A stretch of DNA of 64,000 nucleotides from Ignavibacteria bacterium. GTDB lineage: Bacteria; Bacteroidota; Ignavibacteria; Kapaibacteriales; Kapaibacteriaceae. The position numbers and the translations under genes were made by a program. The notes beneath the pieces are model-generated. The model was not told the origin of the DNA and searched no databases. It saw only the letters and a program-made list of their open reading frames with translations. The stretch spans positions 1-64,000 of the forward strand of contig JABMNI010000056.1 in NCBI GenBank assembly GCA_013204605.1, in the 5' to 3' direction. Position 1 is the stretch's first letter, and the number at the start of each line of letters is the position of its first letter. Shown here piece after piece: positions 8,354-17,172 of this stretch.

Positions 8354-9820
8354 ATGAAAAAGAGATATAGAACAGTAAAATTTACCTTGGTATTGACTGC
8401 TCTGATAAGCGTAGTCTTCACGTCCTGCTCGCCACCTTTTCAATCCGAAAGAGATCCCGCAGATGCATCGCTGATAAAAGTATCTGGCGAAATGAAGGCA
8501 GTGTTAACTTCTCCACCGTACGTGCCTGTATCGGTCGGTAAACGCGGCGCGATGAAGTTGAGCGTTGACATGGAAATAGTGGAAAGAGAGGGGACCATGA
8601 CAAATGGTGTTACGTACATATATTGGACGTTTGGTGGCACTGTTCCCGGCAGTTTTATCAGAACTTGAGTTGGCGATGAAGTTCACTTCACATTAAAAAA
8701 TCATCCCGACAATAAGCTGCCTCACAATATAGACTTGCACGCGGTAACTGGTCCTGGTGGCGGTGCAGCGTCTTCGTTTGTTGCGCCCGGCCACGAGGTT
8801 ACGTTTTCGTTTCAAACTTTGAATCCCGGACTCTACGTATATCACTGCGCAACCGCTCCTGTTGGAATGCACATCGCGAACGGTATGTACGGTCTAATTC
8901 TTGTCGAGCCGGCTGGGGGCTTACCCAAGGTTGACAAAGAGTACTACATAATGCAAGGTGATTTATACACTGCTGGCGCAAACGGTCAGCCAGGCCTACA
9001 GCCATTCGACATGCAAAAAGCCGTGGATGAAAAAGCAGACTATGTTGTGTTTAACGGTTCGGTTGGATCGCTCACCGGTGACAAAGCAATCACGGCCAAG
9101 GTTGGCGAAACTGTACGACTGTATGTTGGAAATGGTGGACCAAATCTTGTTTCGTCGTTTCACGTGATTGGTGAAATATTCGACAAAGTTCACATTGAAG
9201 GCGGCGAACTGATAAACAAAAATGTGCAAGTCACCTTGATACCCGCAGGTGGCGCGGCGATAGTCGAGTTCAAGGTTGATGTTCCCGGAACGTTTATTAT
9301 TGTTGATCACTCCATTTTCAGAGCATTCAATAAGGGGGCTTTGGGGATGTTAAAAGTTGAAGGTGCCGAGAACAAAACAATTTACTCTGGTAAACAAGTT
9401 GAGGGCATTTATCACCCGGAAGGTGGTTCAATTCAAGCCATGCCTAGTGCCGGCAATGCTCTTGCACCCATTAAAGCAGCCAGCATTGCTGAAAGAATTG
9501 CTGCAGGTAAACAGATTTATTCGCAGACGTGTTTTGCTTGTCACCAAGGTGCGGGACAAGGGATTGCAAGTGCATTTCCGCCCCTTGCCAAATCAGACTA
9601 CTTGAATGAAGATGTAAACCGTGCAATTGGAATTGTGCTTAACGGTAAGACTGGCGAGATTACGGTTAACGGGAAAAAGTTCAACAGTGTTATGACGGCG
9701 CAAACATTAACCGACGAAGAGATTGCAAATGTACTGACCTACGTATACGATAGTTGGGGTAACAAAAAGCAAGAGGTTACGCCAGCCATGGTTTCAAAGG
9801 TGAGGGGTGGACGCAAATAA
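8354..9820 (+). pseudogene. nirK: copper nitrite reductase-cytochrome c fusion, interrupted by in-frame TGA
   Basis: Reduces nitrite to NO in the periplasm. The reading frame is continuous from ATG 8354 (lipoprotein signal, 'VFTSC') to TAA 9820 except for TGA at 8666-8668, where AniA/NirK homologues have Arg ('FIR-T-R-VGDEV'); CGA to TGA explains it. Downstream are all copper ligands: 'PHNIDLHA', '[16 protein letters not shown]' and 'VDHSIFRAF'. A C-terminal class I cytochrome c carries 'CFACH'. The downstream ORF alone (TTG 8735) would lack the secretion signal and the first type-1 His, so it cannot be an independent gene. Either a recent pseudogene, a sequencing error, or a read-through gene. 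Confidence 0.85.
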
Positions 9821-10587
9821 TGTTCGTAGTTGTTGTCTTGCTGGGATTGATGTTTGGATGTATTACTGCAAGCAGTCAAATCGTATCGCAAATGAAATCG
9901 ATAAAAGGGGGGACATTTGTCCCCCTTTATGGTTCCGACTCCTCCGTGGTAAAAATTAAAACATTCGAGCTTGACGTGTATCCCGTTACGAATTCGCAGT
10001 ATCTGGAGTTTGTGAAGAAGAATTCAAAGTGGAGAAAATCAAAGGTCCTTCGATTGTTCGCCAACGAAAAGTATCTAGCAGCTTGGGACTCAGATATTTC
10101 GATTGGTAGTGCGTTGAGTATGCAAGCTCCTGTAACCATGGTCTCGTGGTACGCCGCAAAAGAGTACTGTGCCTGTCAAGGCAAGCGCCTTCCCGAAATG
10201 GATGAGTGGGAATACGTTGCTATGGCAAGCGAAAAAAAACGCAATGCTCAACACGATAGCTCATTCAATAAGCGCATAGTTGAAGGCTATGAAGTACCAA
10301 CAACCTATTTGAAGAATGTTGGAAGTACCTTCAAAAATTACTGGGGAATCTATGATATGCATGGTTTGATTTGGGAGTGGACCAGCGATTTCAACTCTGT
10401 ATTGATCAGCGGAGAATCCCGGCAAGATGTCGATACAGAACGCAATTTGTTCTGCGGAAGCGCATCCATAAACGCAACTAATCTTATGGACTACGCAGCG
10501 TTCATGCGATATGCATTTCGAGGAAGTATCAAGGCGAACTACTGCATTCGAAACCTCGGTTTCCGATGCGCAAGGAGTGTGAAATAA
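9820..10587 (+). CDS. SUMF1/FGE-sulfatase-domain protein of the nirK locus
   Basis: 255 residues: signal peptide, then an FGE-sulfatase fold: 'KGGTFVPLYG', 'FELDVYPVTNSQYLEFV', 'PVTMVSWYAAKEYCACQGKRLPEMDEWEYVA', 'GIYDMHGLIWEWTSDF' and the terminal 'NLGFRCARS'. The two active-site Cys of true formylglycine-generating enzymes are not obviously present near the C-terminus, so it is more likely a structural or maturation member of the family. It starts with a TAATG overlap with nirK. FGE-like genes next to nirK are common in Bacteroidota and are thought to serve NirK. Confidence 0.85.
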   Translation: MFVVVVLLGLMFGCITASSQIVSQMKSIKGGTFVPLYGSDSSVVKIKTFELDVYPVTNSQYLEFVKKNSKWRKSKVLRLFANEKYLAAWDSDISIGSALSMQAPVTMVSWYAAKEYCACQGKRLPEMDEWEYVAMASEKKRNAQHDSSFNKRIVEGYEVPTTYLKNVGSTFKNYWGIYDMHGLIWEWTSDFNSVLISGESRQDVDTERNLFCGSASINATNLMDYAAFMRYAFRGSIKANYCIRNLGFRCARSVK

Positions 10588-11348
10588 TGAGTAGGTCAAA
10601 GATCGTTCAGTCAAAAATCAATCAGTCAACAATAAGCTTGTTTGCTTTGATAGTAGTGGTGGCATCGCTTGTCTCATGCATGCAAGAGTCACCCCCTGAA
10701 ACCCCTCCCCAAAACGTACAACATTACGCCTGCCCGATGGAGTGCGAAGGAAGCAAAACGTATTTAGTCCCGGGGAGCTGTCCGATTTGTAAAATGGATC
10801 TCGAACTCGTGGAACGTGATTTCAATTCGAAAATCTGAGAGGATTCAATTTCCGACGAAACAATTTCTGATGCTTCTATTTTCAATCTAACGTCAAAGTG
10901 GAATACGCAGGCGGGTAAGACTATCGAACTCCGTGAGTTAAAAGGCGAAGTATTAGTTGTGGTGATGATCTACACCTCTCGTAAGGCCGCGTGCCCACGA
11001 TTAGTTGCCGACATGAAACGCATCTACGCCAAGGTGAATAACCCACACGTGAAGTACGTCATGGTCAGCATCGATCCCGAAACCGACACGCCAGCTAAAC
11101 TCAAAAGCTTTGCCATCAAAAACGAGTTAGCGGGCGACCAATGGATATTGCTTCAAGGAACAGTCGAAAACGTTCGCGAATTCTCCAACGTACTCTCCGT
11201 CAAATACAAACAAATCGCACCGCTCGATTTTTCGCACTCAAACATCATTTCTGTCTTCAACAAAAAAGGCGAGTTAGTACATCAACAAGAAGGACTCGGC
11301 GTAGACAACAAAATCCTAGTTGATAAGGTTCACAAACTCACGAGTTAA
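10587..11348 (+). pseudogene. heavy-metal-binding domain-SCO copper chaperone fusion, interrupted by in-frame TGA
   Basis: The frame runs from ATG 10587 (TAATG overlap with the FGE gene) to TAA 11348, broken by TGA at 10836-10838. The first part is a lipoprotein with a heavy-metal-binding domain ('YACPMECEGSKTYLVPGSCPICKMDLELVE'). The second part is a SCO/SenC thioredoxin-like domain that normally delivers copper to cuproenzymes. The expected SCO motif YTSCKxACPRL reads 'YTSRKAACPRL': the first metal Cys is Arg (CGT for TGT). The His in 'DFSHSN' remains. Two independent lesions argue for decay of the nitrite-reductase locus. Confidence 0.8.
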
Positions 11349-11441
11349 TCCAACGCACCAATGTTAATCCAACGCACCAATGTTAATTCAACGCAACAAT
11401 GTTAATTCAACGCATGAATGTTAATTCAACGCATGAATAGT
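11347..11441. repeat. 19-bp tandem repeat AATCCAACGCACCAATGTT x5
   Basis: Five copies with progressive divergence (CCAACGCACC to TCAACGCATG). The first unit begins inside the stop codon of the SCO gene, so the array arose by tandem duplication at the gene end. It fills the whole gap to the haemoglobin gene. Confidence 0.95.
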
Positions 11442-11452
11442 AAATACTTAAC

Positions 11453-11842
11453 ATGAACAACAAACAAGATATTCTGGTAAGGGGCGATGTGGTCCGCTTA
11501 ATAGACGCGTTCTACAACGAAGTTCGAAAGGACCCCGTGATAGGCCACATATTCAACGAAGTGGTAAGCGTGGATTGGGATGCCCACATGCCCACAATGT
11601 ATTCGTTTTGGTCAACGTTGCTGCTTAATGAGCAGACCTACTCTGGAAATCCAATGCTCAAGCACGTAGCATTGAGCAAAAAAACTCCGATGACCAACGT
11701 AGAATTTACTCAGTGGTTAAAGCTATTCAACACTACGGTTGATGAATTGTTCGAAGGGGCGACAGCCACAATGGCAAAGCAACGTGCAGCCACAATAGCA
11801 GAGTTGATGATGGTAAAAATTCAGGACGCCGTGGCGGTGTAG
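11453..11842 (+). CDS. group III truncated haemoglobin
   Basis: 129 residues with the 2/2 globin fold of group III: 'VVRLIDAFYNEVRKDPVIGHIFNEVVSVDWDAHMPTMYSFWSTLL' and 'MLKHVALSKKTPMTNVEFTQWLKLFNTTVDELFEG'. Group III proteins end in 'FxxWLxLFxxTVDExFxG', which is clear here. The proximal His is probably in 'KHVALS'. Such globins bind O2 or NO. Placed just after nirK genes it may detoxify NO made by nitrite reduction. The reading frame is intact, unlike nirK and the SCO gene. Confidence 0.9.
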   Translation: MNNKQDILVRGDVVRLIDAFYNEVRKDPVIGHIFNEVVSVDWDAHMPTMYSFWSTLLLNEQTYSGNPMLKHVALSKKTPMTNVEFTQWLKLFNTTVDELFEGATATMAKQRAATIAELMMVKIQDAVAV

Positions 11843-11910
11843 TTCTCCGGCACGTTCTCTCCGGCACGTTCTCCCCGGCACGTTCTCCCCGGCACGTTCT
11901 CCCCGGCACT
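11843..11910. repeat. 14-bp minisatellite CGTTCTCCCCGGCA
   Basis: Five units starting at the base after the haemoglobin stop codon (TAG). The core TCCCCGGC is shared with the arrays at 7-90, 3.5 and 4.2 kb, but the linker is CACGT rather than AGGAA. Confidence 0.95.
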
Positions 11911-12051
11911 TTTTCTGTCACTTGCCCAAACCGACGTAACGCTGATTGCCGTTATCGTCTTAATTTCGCAGATGACCGAAGCGACTTGCAAATACTTGGT
12001 GTGTTGTGTGGGTGTGTGATAAACTTAGTGTGGACGTGGTAAATAGCGTAA

Positions 12052-12963
12052 ATGACAGAATTTGATTTTGACGAAGTGCCCGATATGTCGGGCGCTGTGG
12101 CAGTGGTTACTGGAGCTAAAGTAGGACTCGGCTTTGAAACCACCATAGGACTGACCAAAAAAAACATCACTGTAATAATGGCTTGCCGAGATTTGCAAAA
12201 AGCACAATCGGCAAAGAGCTTGATTTTGGCTCGAGTACCAAATGCCAAACTTGATATCATTAAACTTGATTTGAGCAGCTTTGCATCGGTGCGAGAATTT
12301 GTGTCGACCGTGCTGAGTACATACGACCGACTAGATCTGCTAATCAACAACGCCGGAATAATGATTCCCGAATTCGATTTGACAGAGGATAATTTGGAGA
12401 GTCAGATGGGCGTGAATTACTTCGGACATTTCCTTCTGACGAATCTGCTGATGCCGTTAATAAAGAAGCAGCCTCATTCGAGAATAGTATCGGTGAGTAG
12501 TATCGCGCACGAAAAGGGCGCAATAGATTTTGATAATCTCAACTCTGAAATCAGCTACAAAAAATTCGATGCCTACCGTCAAAGCAAATTGGCGTGTCTG
12601 ATGTTCGCGTATGAACTGCAACGCCACATCGATTTTGTAGGGGGCTCTGTGGTTTCTGTAGCTGCGCATCCAGGGGTAACAAATACAAATCTAGCGCGCC
12701 ACATTCCACGTTTCTTGTACTACGCGCTCCTTCCGCTAACCGCGCCGTTCCGCCACTCCGTTCAACGTGCAGTGCAACCAATATTAATGGCTGCACTGGC
12801 ACCGAATGTGAATGGCGGAGAATACTTTGGTCCAAAAGGACTTCGTGGCATGAAAGGCTTGCCGGGCAAGATTACTTCAAAACCACACTCGTACAATAAA
12901 GAAGTTGCCGAAAAATTGTGGGAAGAATCCGAGTTGATTACCGGCGAGATATTTATGGTTTGA
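12052..12963 (+). CDS. short-chain dehydrogenase/reductase (retinol dehydrogenase-like)
   Basis: 303 residues, classical SDR Rossmann fold: nucleotide loop 'TGAKVGLG' (about 21-28), 'LINNAGIM' (about 98-105), catalytic Ser in 'VSVSSIAH' and catalytic 'YRQSK' (about 179-183). 'MACRDLQKAQSAK' after beta-2 suggests NADP preference, as in the retinol dehydrogenase/protochlorophyllide-reductase-like group. The substrate is unknown. It converges on the aldehyde dehydrogenase gene; only 36 bp separate their ends. Confidence 0.88.
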   Translation: MTEFDFDEVPDMSGAVAVVTGAKVGLGFETTIGLTKKNITVIMACRDLQKAQSAKSLILARVPNAKLDIIKLDLSSFASVREFVSTVLSTYDRLDLLINNAGIMIPEFDLTEDNLESQMGVNYFGHFLLTNLLMPLIKKQPHSRIVSVSSIAHEKGAIDFDNLNSEISYKKFDAYRQSKLACLMFAYELQRHIDFVGGSVVSVAAHPGVTNTNLARHIPRFLYYALLPLTAPFRHSVQRAVQPILMAALAPNVNGGEYFGPKGLRGMKGLPGKITSKPHSYNKEVAEKLWEESELITGEIFMV

Positions 12964-12999
12964 AGAACTGAAAGTTCATGGTGAAAAACGGTTCTACTA

Positions 13000-14355
13000 T
13001 CACTTAACAAAAACGGTTTTTCTGTTTACGAATTCCATCATTCCATCTCTGCAAAGTTCGCGTCCGTAGCCAGATTGTTTTGTCCCACCAAACGGTAATC
13101 GTGGATCTGACTTTACAAGCTCGTTAACAAAGTACGCGCCATCTGAAACTCGATCTGCGTACGTCAGCGCCTTTTCGACATCTGTTGTACACACGGTTAC
13201 GCCGAGTCCAAAGGGTGATAATTCAGAAAGTTCAAATGCGTGATCAACATCGCGTGCGCGAATCATGGCGGCCAACGGACCAAATGTTTCCTGATTAAAT
13301 GCTGCCATGTCAGCCGTTACTTCGCCCAACACTGTTGGGTCGTGATAACATTTGTTTTGCAATCCTCCAAGCAAACACAAAGCCCCTTGCCGAATAGATT
13401 CTTGCACCTGAGCTTGTAATTCGTCGGCCAGATCTAACCGGGCTAGCGGTCCGACTTGTGTGTCTTCTTCTAGAGGATCGCCAGTTTTCAAATTGCTGAC
13501 AGCATCTACAAACTTGGCAACAAATTTGTCGTACACGTTGCCAACAAGAATGAATCGCTTAGCAGCAATGCAACTCTGACCACAGTTCAACATTCGGGCA
13601 GTAACAGCAGTTTGCACTGCATGTTCGATATCGGCATCTTCAAAAACTATGAACGCATTGCTTCCGCCCAACTCCAACACCGATTTCTTAATATGCTGTC
13701 CGGCAATTGCAGCCACCGCCGACCCAGCCCGTCCACTGCCTGTTAGCGTAACTGCCTTAACAGTGCTGTGCGCAATTACACCTTCAATTTTATCGTGATC
13801 AACAATCAAATTCTGAAATACACCCTCTGGAAAGCCCGCTTCAAGAAAAATATTCTCGATTGAATTTGCACAGTTCAATACGTTTGTCGCGTGCTTTAGA
13901 ATGGCTGTATTGCCTGCTAACAACGTAGGCACCGCAAATCGGAACACCTGATAAAACGGGAAATTCCACGGCATAATTGCAAGCACGCAACCAATAGGAT
14001 CGTGCCGGACAAAACTTTGTTGAGCATCGGTGGCAATAACTTCATCGGCGAGAAAATGTGCGGCATGCTCGGCGTAATAATCACACACCCATGCACACTT
14101 ATAAATTTCAGCTCGCGATTCTGTAAGGGGCTTCCCCATTTCCAACGAGATGGTACGTGCGTACAGATCAACATTATTACGGAGGGCATTGGCCACGTTT
14201 TGTATAAGACCAACACGGTGTGCAATTGACTGTTTGCTCCACGCGGTATAGGCTGTTTCTGATGAGGATAGAGTGTTTGCAACCTTGGCAACAGTATGCT
14301 CGTGGTGGCTGCCAATTACCTCGGCGTTGTGCGGATTGATTGAATAGAATATCAC
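13000..14355 (-). CDS. gabD: NAD(P)-dependent succinate-semialdehyde dehydrogenase family
   Basis: Oxidises an aldehyde, most likely succinate semialdehyde, to the acid. Visible motifs: 'MPWNFPFYQVFR' (cofactor region), 'LTGSGRAGSAVA', catalytic Glu in 'VLELGGSNAFIVFEDAD' and catalytic Cys in 'LNCGQSCIAAKRF'. The ORF track begins at 14463, but those extra residues are not family-like. GTG at 14355 gives the normal 451-residue protein, starts at the family motif 'SINPHNAEVIG', and has AAAGGA about 8 nt upstream. The substrate is inferred from similarity to the short GabD/Sad type; a different aldehyde is possible. Confidence 0.85.
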   Translation of the reverse strand: MIFYSINPHNAEVIGSHHEHTVAKVANTLSSSETAYTAWSKQSIAHRVGLIQNVANALRNNVDLYARTISLEMGKPLTESRAEIYKCAWVCDYYAEHAAHFLADEVIATDAQQSFVRHDPIGCVLAIMPWNFPFYQVFRFAVPTLLAGNTAILKHATNVLNCANSIENIFLEAGFPEGVFQNLIVDHDKIEGVIAHSTVKAVTLTGSGRAGSAVAAIAGQHIKKSVLELGGSNAFIVFEDADIEHAVQTAVTARMLNCGQSCIAAKRFILVGNVYDKFVAKFVDAVSNLKTGDPLEEDTQVGPLARLDLADELQAQVQESIRQGALCLLGGLQNKCYHDPTVLGEVTADMAAFNQETFGPLAAMIRARDVDHAFELSELSPFGLGVTVCTTDVEKALTYADRVSDGAYFVNELVKSDPRLPFGGTKQSGYGRELCRDGMMEFVNRKTVFVK

Positions 14356-14520
14356 AAGTATCCTTTTAAATATGTAACTGCGGAAAACAAGGCCGACAAT
14401 GATAGTCACCATCGACAATTTAGGATATATAGTAGGAACTTGACGAATGTTGGAAAGTTGCACTTGGAATTCACGTTGAGGTATTGATCTTTTTCCTACA
14501 CTAAGAAAAGTAAATGGGTG

Positions 14521-14528
14521 TAATTTTG
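14521..14528 (+). promoter_or_regulatory. candidate -7 promoter element TAATTTTG
   Basis: Matches TAnnTTTG and lies about 50 bp before the DinB-like gene in the divergent gap with the aldehyde dehydrogenase. No clear -33 TTTG at the ideal distance. Confidence 0.4.
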
Positions 14529-14578
14529 ATCTCGATTCGATTGAACTTTACAACACAATATATAAGGGGCATGTAGGT

Positions 14579-15100
14579 ATGAGTGACAACTACTTGCAAA
14601 GCGTAATTCAGCAGTTTGGATATTATAAATCACTGGCCGAAAAAACTTTTGCGCAGGTGACGGACGAGCAATTGTTGTGGCAGTTCAATGCAGAGTCAAA
14701 CAGCATTGCGATAATAGTGCAACACATGTATGGCAACATGCTATCACGTTGGACAGATTTTCTAACCACTGACGGAGAGAAGGAAAACAGAAATCGTGAT
14801 ACCGAATTCGAGAAAGTGATAGCTACTCGGGTTGAAATGACGGAGCGATGGAACGCGGGATGGGATTGTACGTTTGCAGCCATAAAGCCCCTTACCGAAA
14901 CCGACTTGGAGCGTGTAATATTAATCAGAGCCGAACCGCACACCGTTGTTGAGGCCATTAACAGACAGCTAGCGCATTACGCCTATCATGTGGGACAAAT
15001 TGTTTCGATTGGAAAAATGGTACGTAGTGATTCTTGGCAATCACTTTCTATTCCACGTAGTGATTCGCAGAAATTCAACGACGAGAAATTCGTACGATGA
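14579..15100 (+). CDS. DinB-superfamily protein (DUF1572-like)
   Basis: 173 residues predicted as a four-helix bundle. Three His/metal positions of the DinB/YfiT family can be seen: 'AIIVQHMYGN' (about 47-56) and 'QLAHYAYHVGQIVSIGK' (about 126-142). 'FTDEQLLW'-like 'VTDEQLLWQF' near the N-terminus is typical of DUF1572. Members of the superfamily include bacillithiol/mycothiol transferases and metal hydrolases; the function here is unknown. A gene-free stretch follows. Confidence 0.8.
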   Translation: MSDNYLQSVIQQFGYYKSLAEKTFAQVTDEQLLWQFNAESNSIAIIVQHMYGNMLSRWTDFLTTDGEKENRNRDTEFEKVIATRVEMTERWNAGWDCTFAAIKPLTETDLERVILIRAEPHTVVEAINRQLAHYAYHVGQIVSIGKMVRSDSWQSLSIPRSDSQKFNDEKFVR

Positions 15101-15432
15101 TGGTTGGCGATTTGTGATACTGGAAAAACTGCTTTATGGGAAATGGGTGGCGCGAAAGATAGCGGGGAGAGGCTGTCAGCTTTTGTTATGGGAATGCAAA
15201 AGAAATGAGACCGTAGGAGACGACCTTGCGAGCGGTTGAACCCCTTACTTGGTTACCAAACCTTCATTATTGGCTGCTCTAATTTTGACGGAACTCTAAG
15301 TACGCATAAAATAAGGCACTTAGCAGGTGCAAATAACCCCAGTTTCGTGAACGAACTTTAATTTTAGTTCTCTCCTTTATTCCCGAACTTTGTACTTCAA
15401 CCGTGTCACCTGTGTACCAAGACTATTTTATT
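15101..15432. other. gene-free interval
   Basis: About 330 bp with no supported gene. An ORF at 14988-15239 is a shadow frame. The end of the interval ('CCCGAACTTTGTAC') holds a GAACTTTG that only weakly resembles a -7 element for the following gene. Confidence 0.6.
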
Positions 15433-17139
15433 ATGAGCACAACGTGGCTGCGTTCTTTGACAATTGGACTTACAATCAGCATTATTTGTATTTCCTGTAC
15501 GAAGCATAGCAATGTTGCTATGCAGCAACTGGACACGTTCGTGTATAACGAACCGGACGGAATAGCCAGTTTAGACCCGGCAGTAGCCGTGTACCGAAGC
15601 TCCATTTGGGGATGCACGCATCTTTTTAATGGACTAGTCGAACTCGACTCCACGCAGCAGATAGCCCCCTGTATCGCTAAAAATTGGAGTGTAAATCAAA
15701 GTGGTCTGGAATGGACATTTACTTTACGAAGTGATGTGCAGTTCCAAAAAGACCCTTGCTTTGGTTCGAAAAAAACACGAACTGTGACTGCGGCGGATGT
15801 TAAATACTCTATCGAGCGTATTTGCGACGCCCGCACAAAATCAACCGGACTGTGGGCATTCAGAACGAAAATTCTGGGTGCAAACGAATTTCATCAGACT
15901 ACAAAACAGGGAGTGAACGGACACATCAGTGGAATTGCCGTAGTGAATGACACCGTAGTTCGAATAACACTAACAGAACCCTTTGCCCCCTTCCTTGCAA
16001 TTCTTACCATGCCGTACGCTTCGATCGTTCCTAAGGAAGCGATCGAGTTGTATCAGACCGATTTCGGACGCCATCCCGTAGGCACGGGCCCGTTCAAATT
16101 TGGTAGGTGGACCCAGGATGTGGAGTTGATGTTGGAAAAAAATGACGTCTACTTTAAAAGAGACGCTTCGCATAAACCGCTACCATATCTCAACAAGATT
16201 CAGGTAACATTTCTGCGAGATCCGAAAAACGAATTCCTTGAGTTTAACCGCGGACAAATCGATATGATTAGTTCCGTGGACGGATCTTTTACCCCAACCA
16301 TCTTTCAGGCAAACGGCCAATTAAAGGCGCCGTATGATAAGTTCCGGCTTTTTAAATCGCCGGCACAATCAGTAGAATATTATGGCATTTTGCTGGACAC
16401 GGCATATCCGGCAGCAAAACGCGTTCCGTTAGCAAGTTCAAAGTACCTACGTCAGGCACTCAATTACGCCATCGATCGGCATCGAATTGTAACCTACCTG
16501 CTTTTTGGCAAAGCCACTCCGGCAATTTATGGAGTGCTTCCACCAAGTATGCCCGGCTTTTCTAAAGCAACTAAGGGCTATGATTACAATCCCGCAGAAG
16601 CACGAAGATTACTTCGGTTAGCGGGCTTTCCAGACGGAAAAGGATGTCCACCACTCCTATTACAATTAGGCAACAGCCAACGCACTGCATCGGTAGCCGA
16701 AGCAGTGCAAGAACAATGGCGCGAGATTGGAATTAACGTGGAGCTACGACAGGTAGACTTTCCACAGCACCTTTCAATGGTGCGTTCGGGCGAACTCGCA
16801 ATGTGGAGAACAAGTTGGATAGGTGACTATCCCGACCCCGAAAATTTCTTATCGCTGTTTATCTCTTCGAACATGGCACCTAACGGTCCCAATTCAACGC
16901 GAATGAATCGCAAAGATTTAGACTCATTGTATCGCGCGGCATTATCGCCAACCTTGCAAACGACCGAGCGTTACGCTCTTTACAACCAGATGGAGAAAAT
17001 TGTACTCGATGAATCCCCTTGGATTTTTATGTACTACGACGGACTCCTCAGGTTAACTCAACCAAACGTCAGCGGATTTTCGCTTGACGGATCAGATCGG
17101 CTGGTTTTAGAACGTACGTTCAAAACCAACGCCAGATAA
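15433..17139 (+). CDS. peptide/oligopeptide ABC transporter substrate-binding lipoprotein (SBP_bac_5)
   Basis: 568 residues from ATG 15433. Lipoprotein signal 'MSTTWLRSLTIGLTISIICISC' with Cys at about 22. It has the DppA/OppA fold: 'EPDGIASLDPAVAVYRSSIWGCTHLFNGLVELD', 'VTAADVKYSIERICDA', 'HPVGTGPFKFGRWTQD' and 'SKYLRQALNYAIDRHRIVTYLLFG'. It would bind peptides or similar solutes outside the inner membrane. No permease or ATPase gene is adjacent. The track start at GTG 15403 adds ten residues before the signal and is less likely. Confidence 0.9.
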   Translation: MSTTWLRSLTIGLTISIICISCTKHSNVAMQQLDTFVYNEPDGIASLDPAVAVYRSSIWGCTHLFNGLVELDSTQQIAPCIAKNWSVNQSGLEWTFTLRSDVQFQKDPCFGSKKTRTVTAADVKYSIERICDARTKSTGLWAFRTKILGANEFHQTTKQGVNGHISGIAVVNDTVVRITLTEPFAPFLAILTMPYASIVPKEAIELYQTDFGRHPVGTGPFKFGRWTQDVELMLEKNDVYFKRDASHKPLPYLNKIQVTFLRDPKNEFLEFNRGQIDMISSVDGSFTPTIFQANGQLKAPYDKFRLFKSPAQSVEYYGILLDTAYPAAKRVPLASSKYLRQALNYAIDRHRIVTYLLFGKATPAIYGVLPPSMPGFSKATKGYDYNPAEARRLLRLAGFPDGKGCPPLLLQLGNSQRTASVAEAVQEQWREIGINVELRQVDFPQHLSMVRSGELAMWRTSWIGDYPDPENFLSLFISSNMAPNGPNSTRMNRKDLDSLYRAALSPTLQTTERYALYNQMEKIVLDESPWIFMYYDGLLRLTQPNVSGFSLDGSDRLVLERTFKTNAR

Positions 17140-17172
17140 TTTTTTCATGAATTTTGCTAACGGAGTATGTGT

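Noticed and set aside
8666-8668. Selenocysteine codon in nirK
   Set aside because: Homologues have Arg, not Cys or Sec, at this place, and no SECIS-like hairpin is evident just after the TGA.
14356-14463. Upstream extension of the aldehyde dehydrogenase
   Set aside because: The 36 extra residues are not family-like; GTG 14355 has a good Shine-Dalgarno and gives the usual length.
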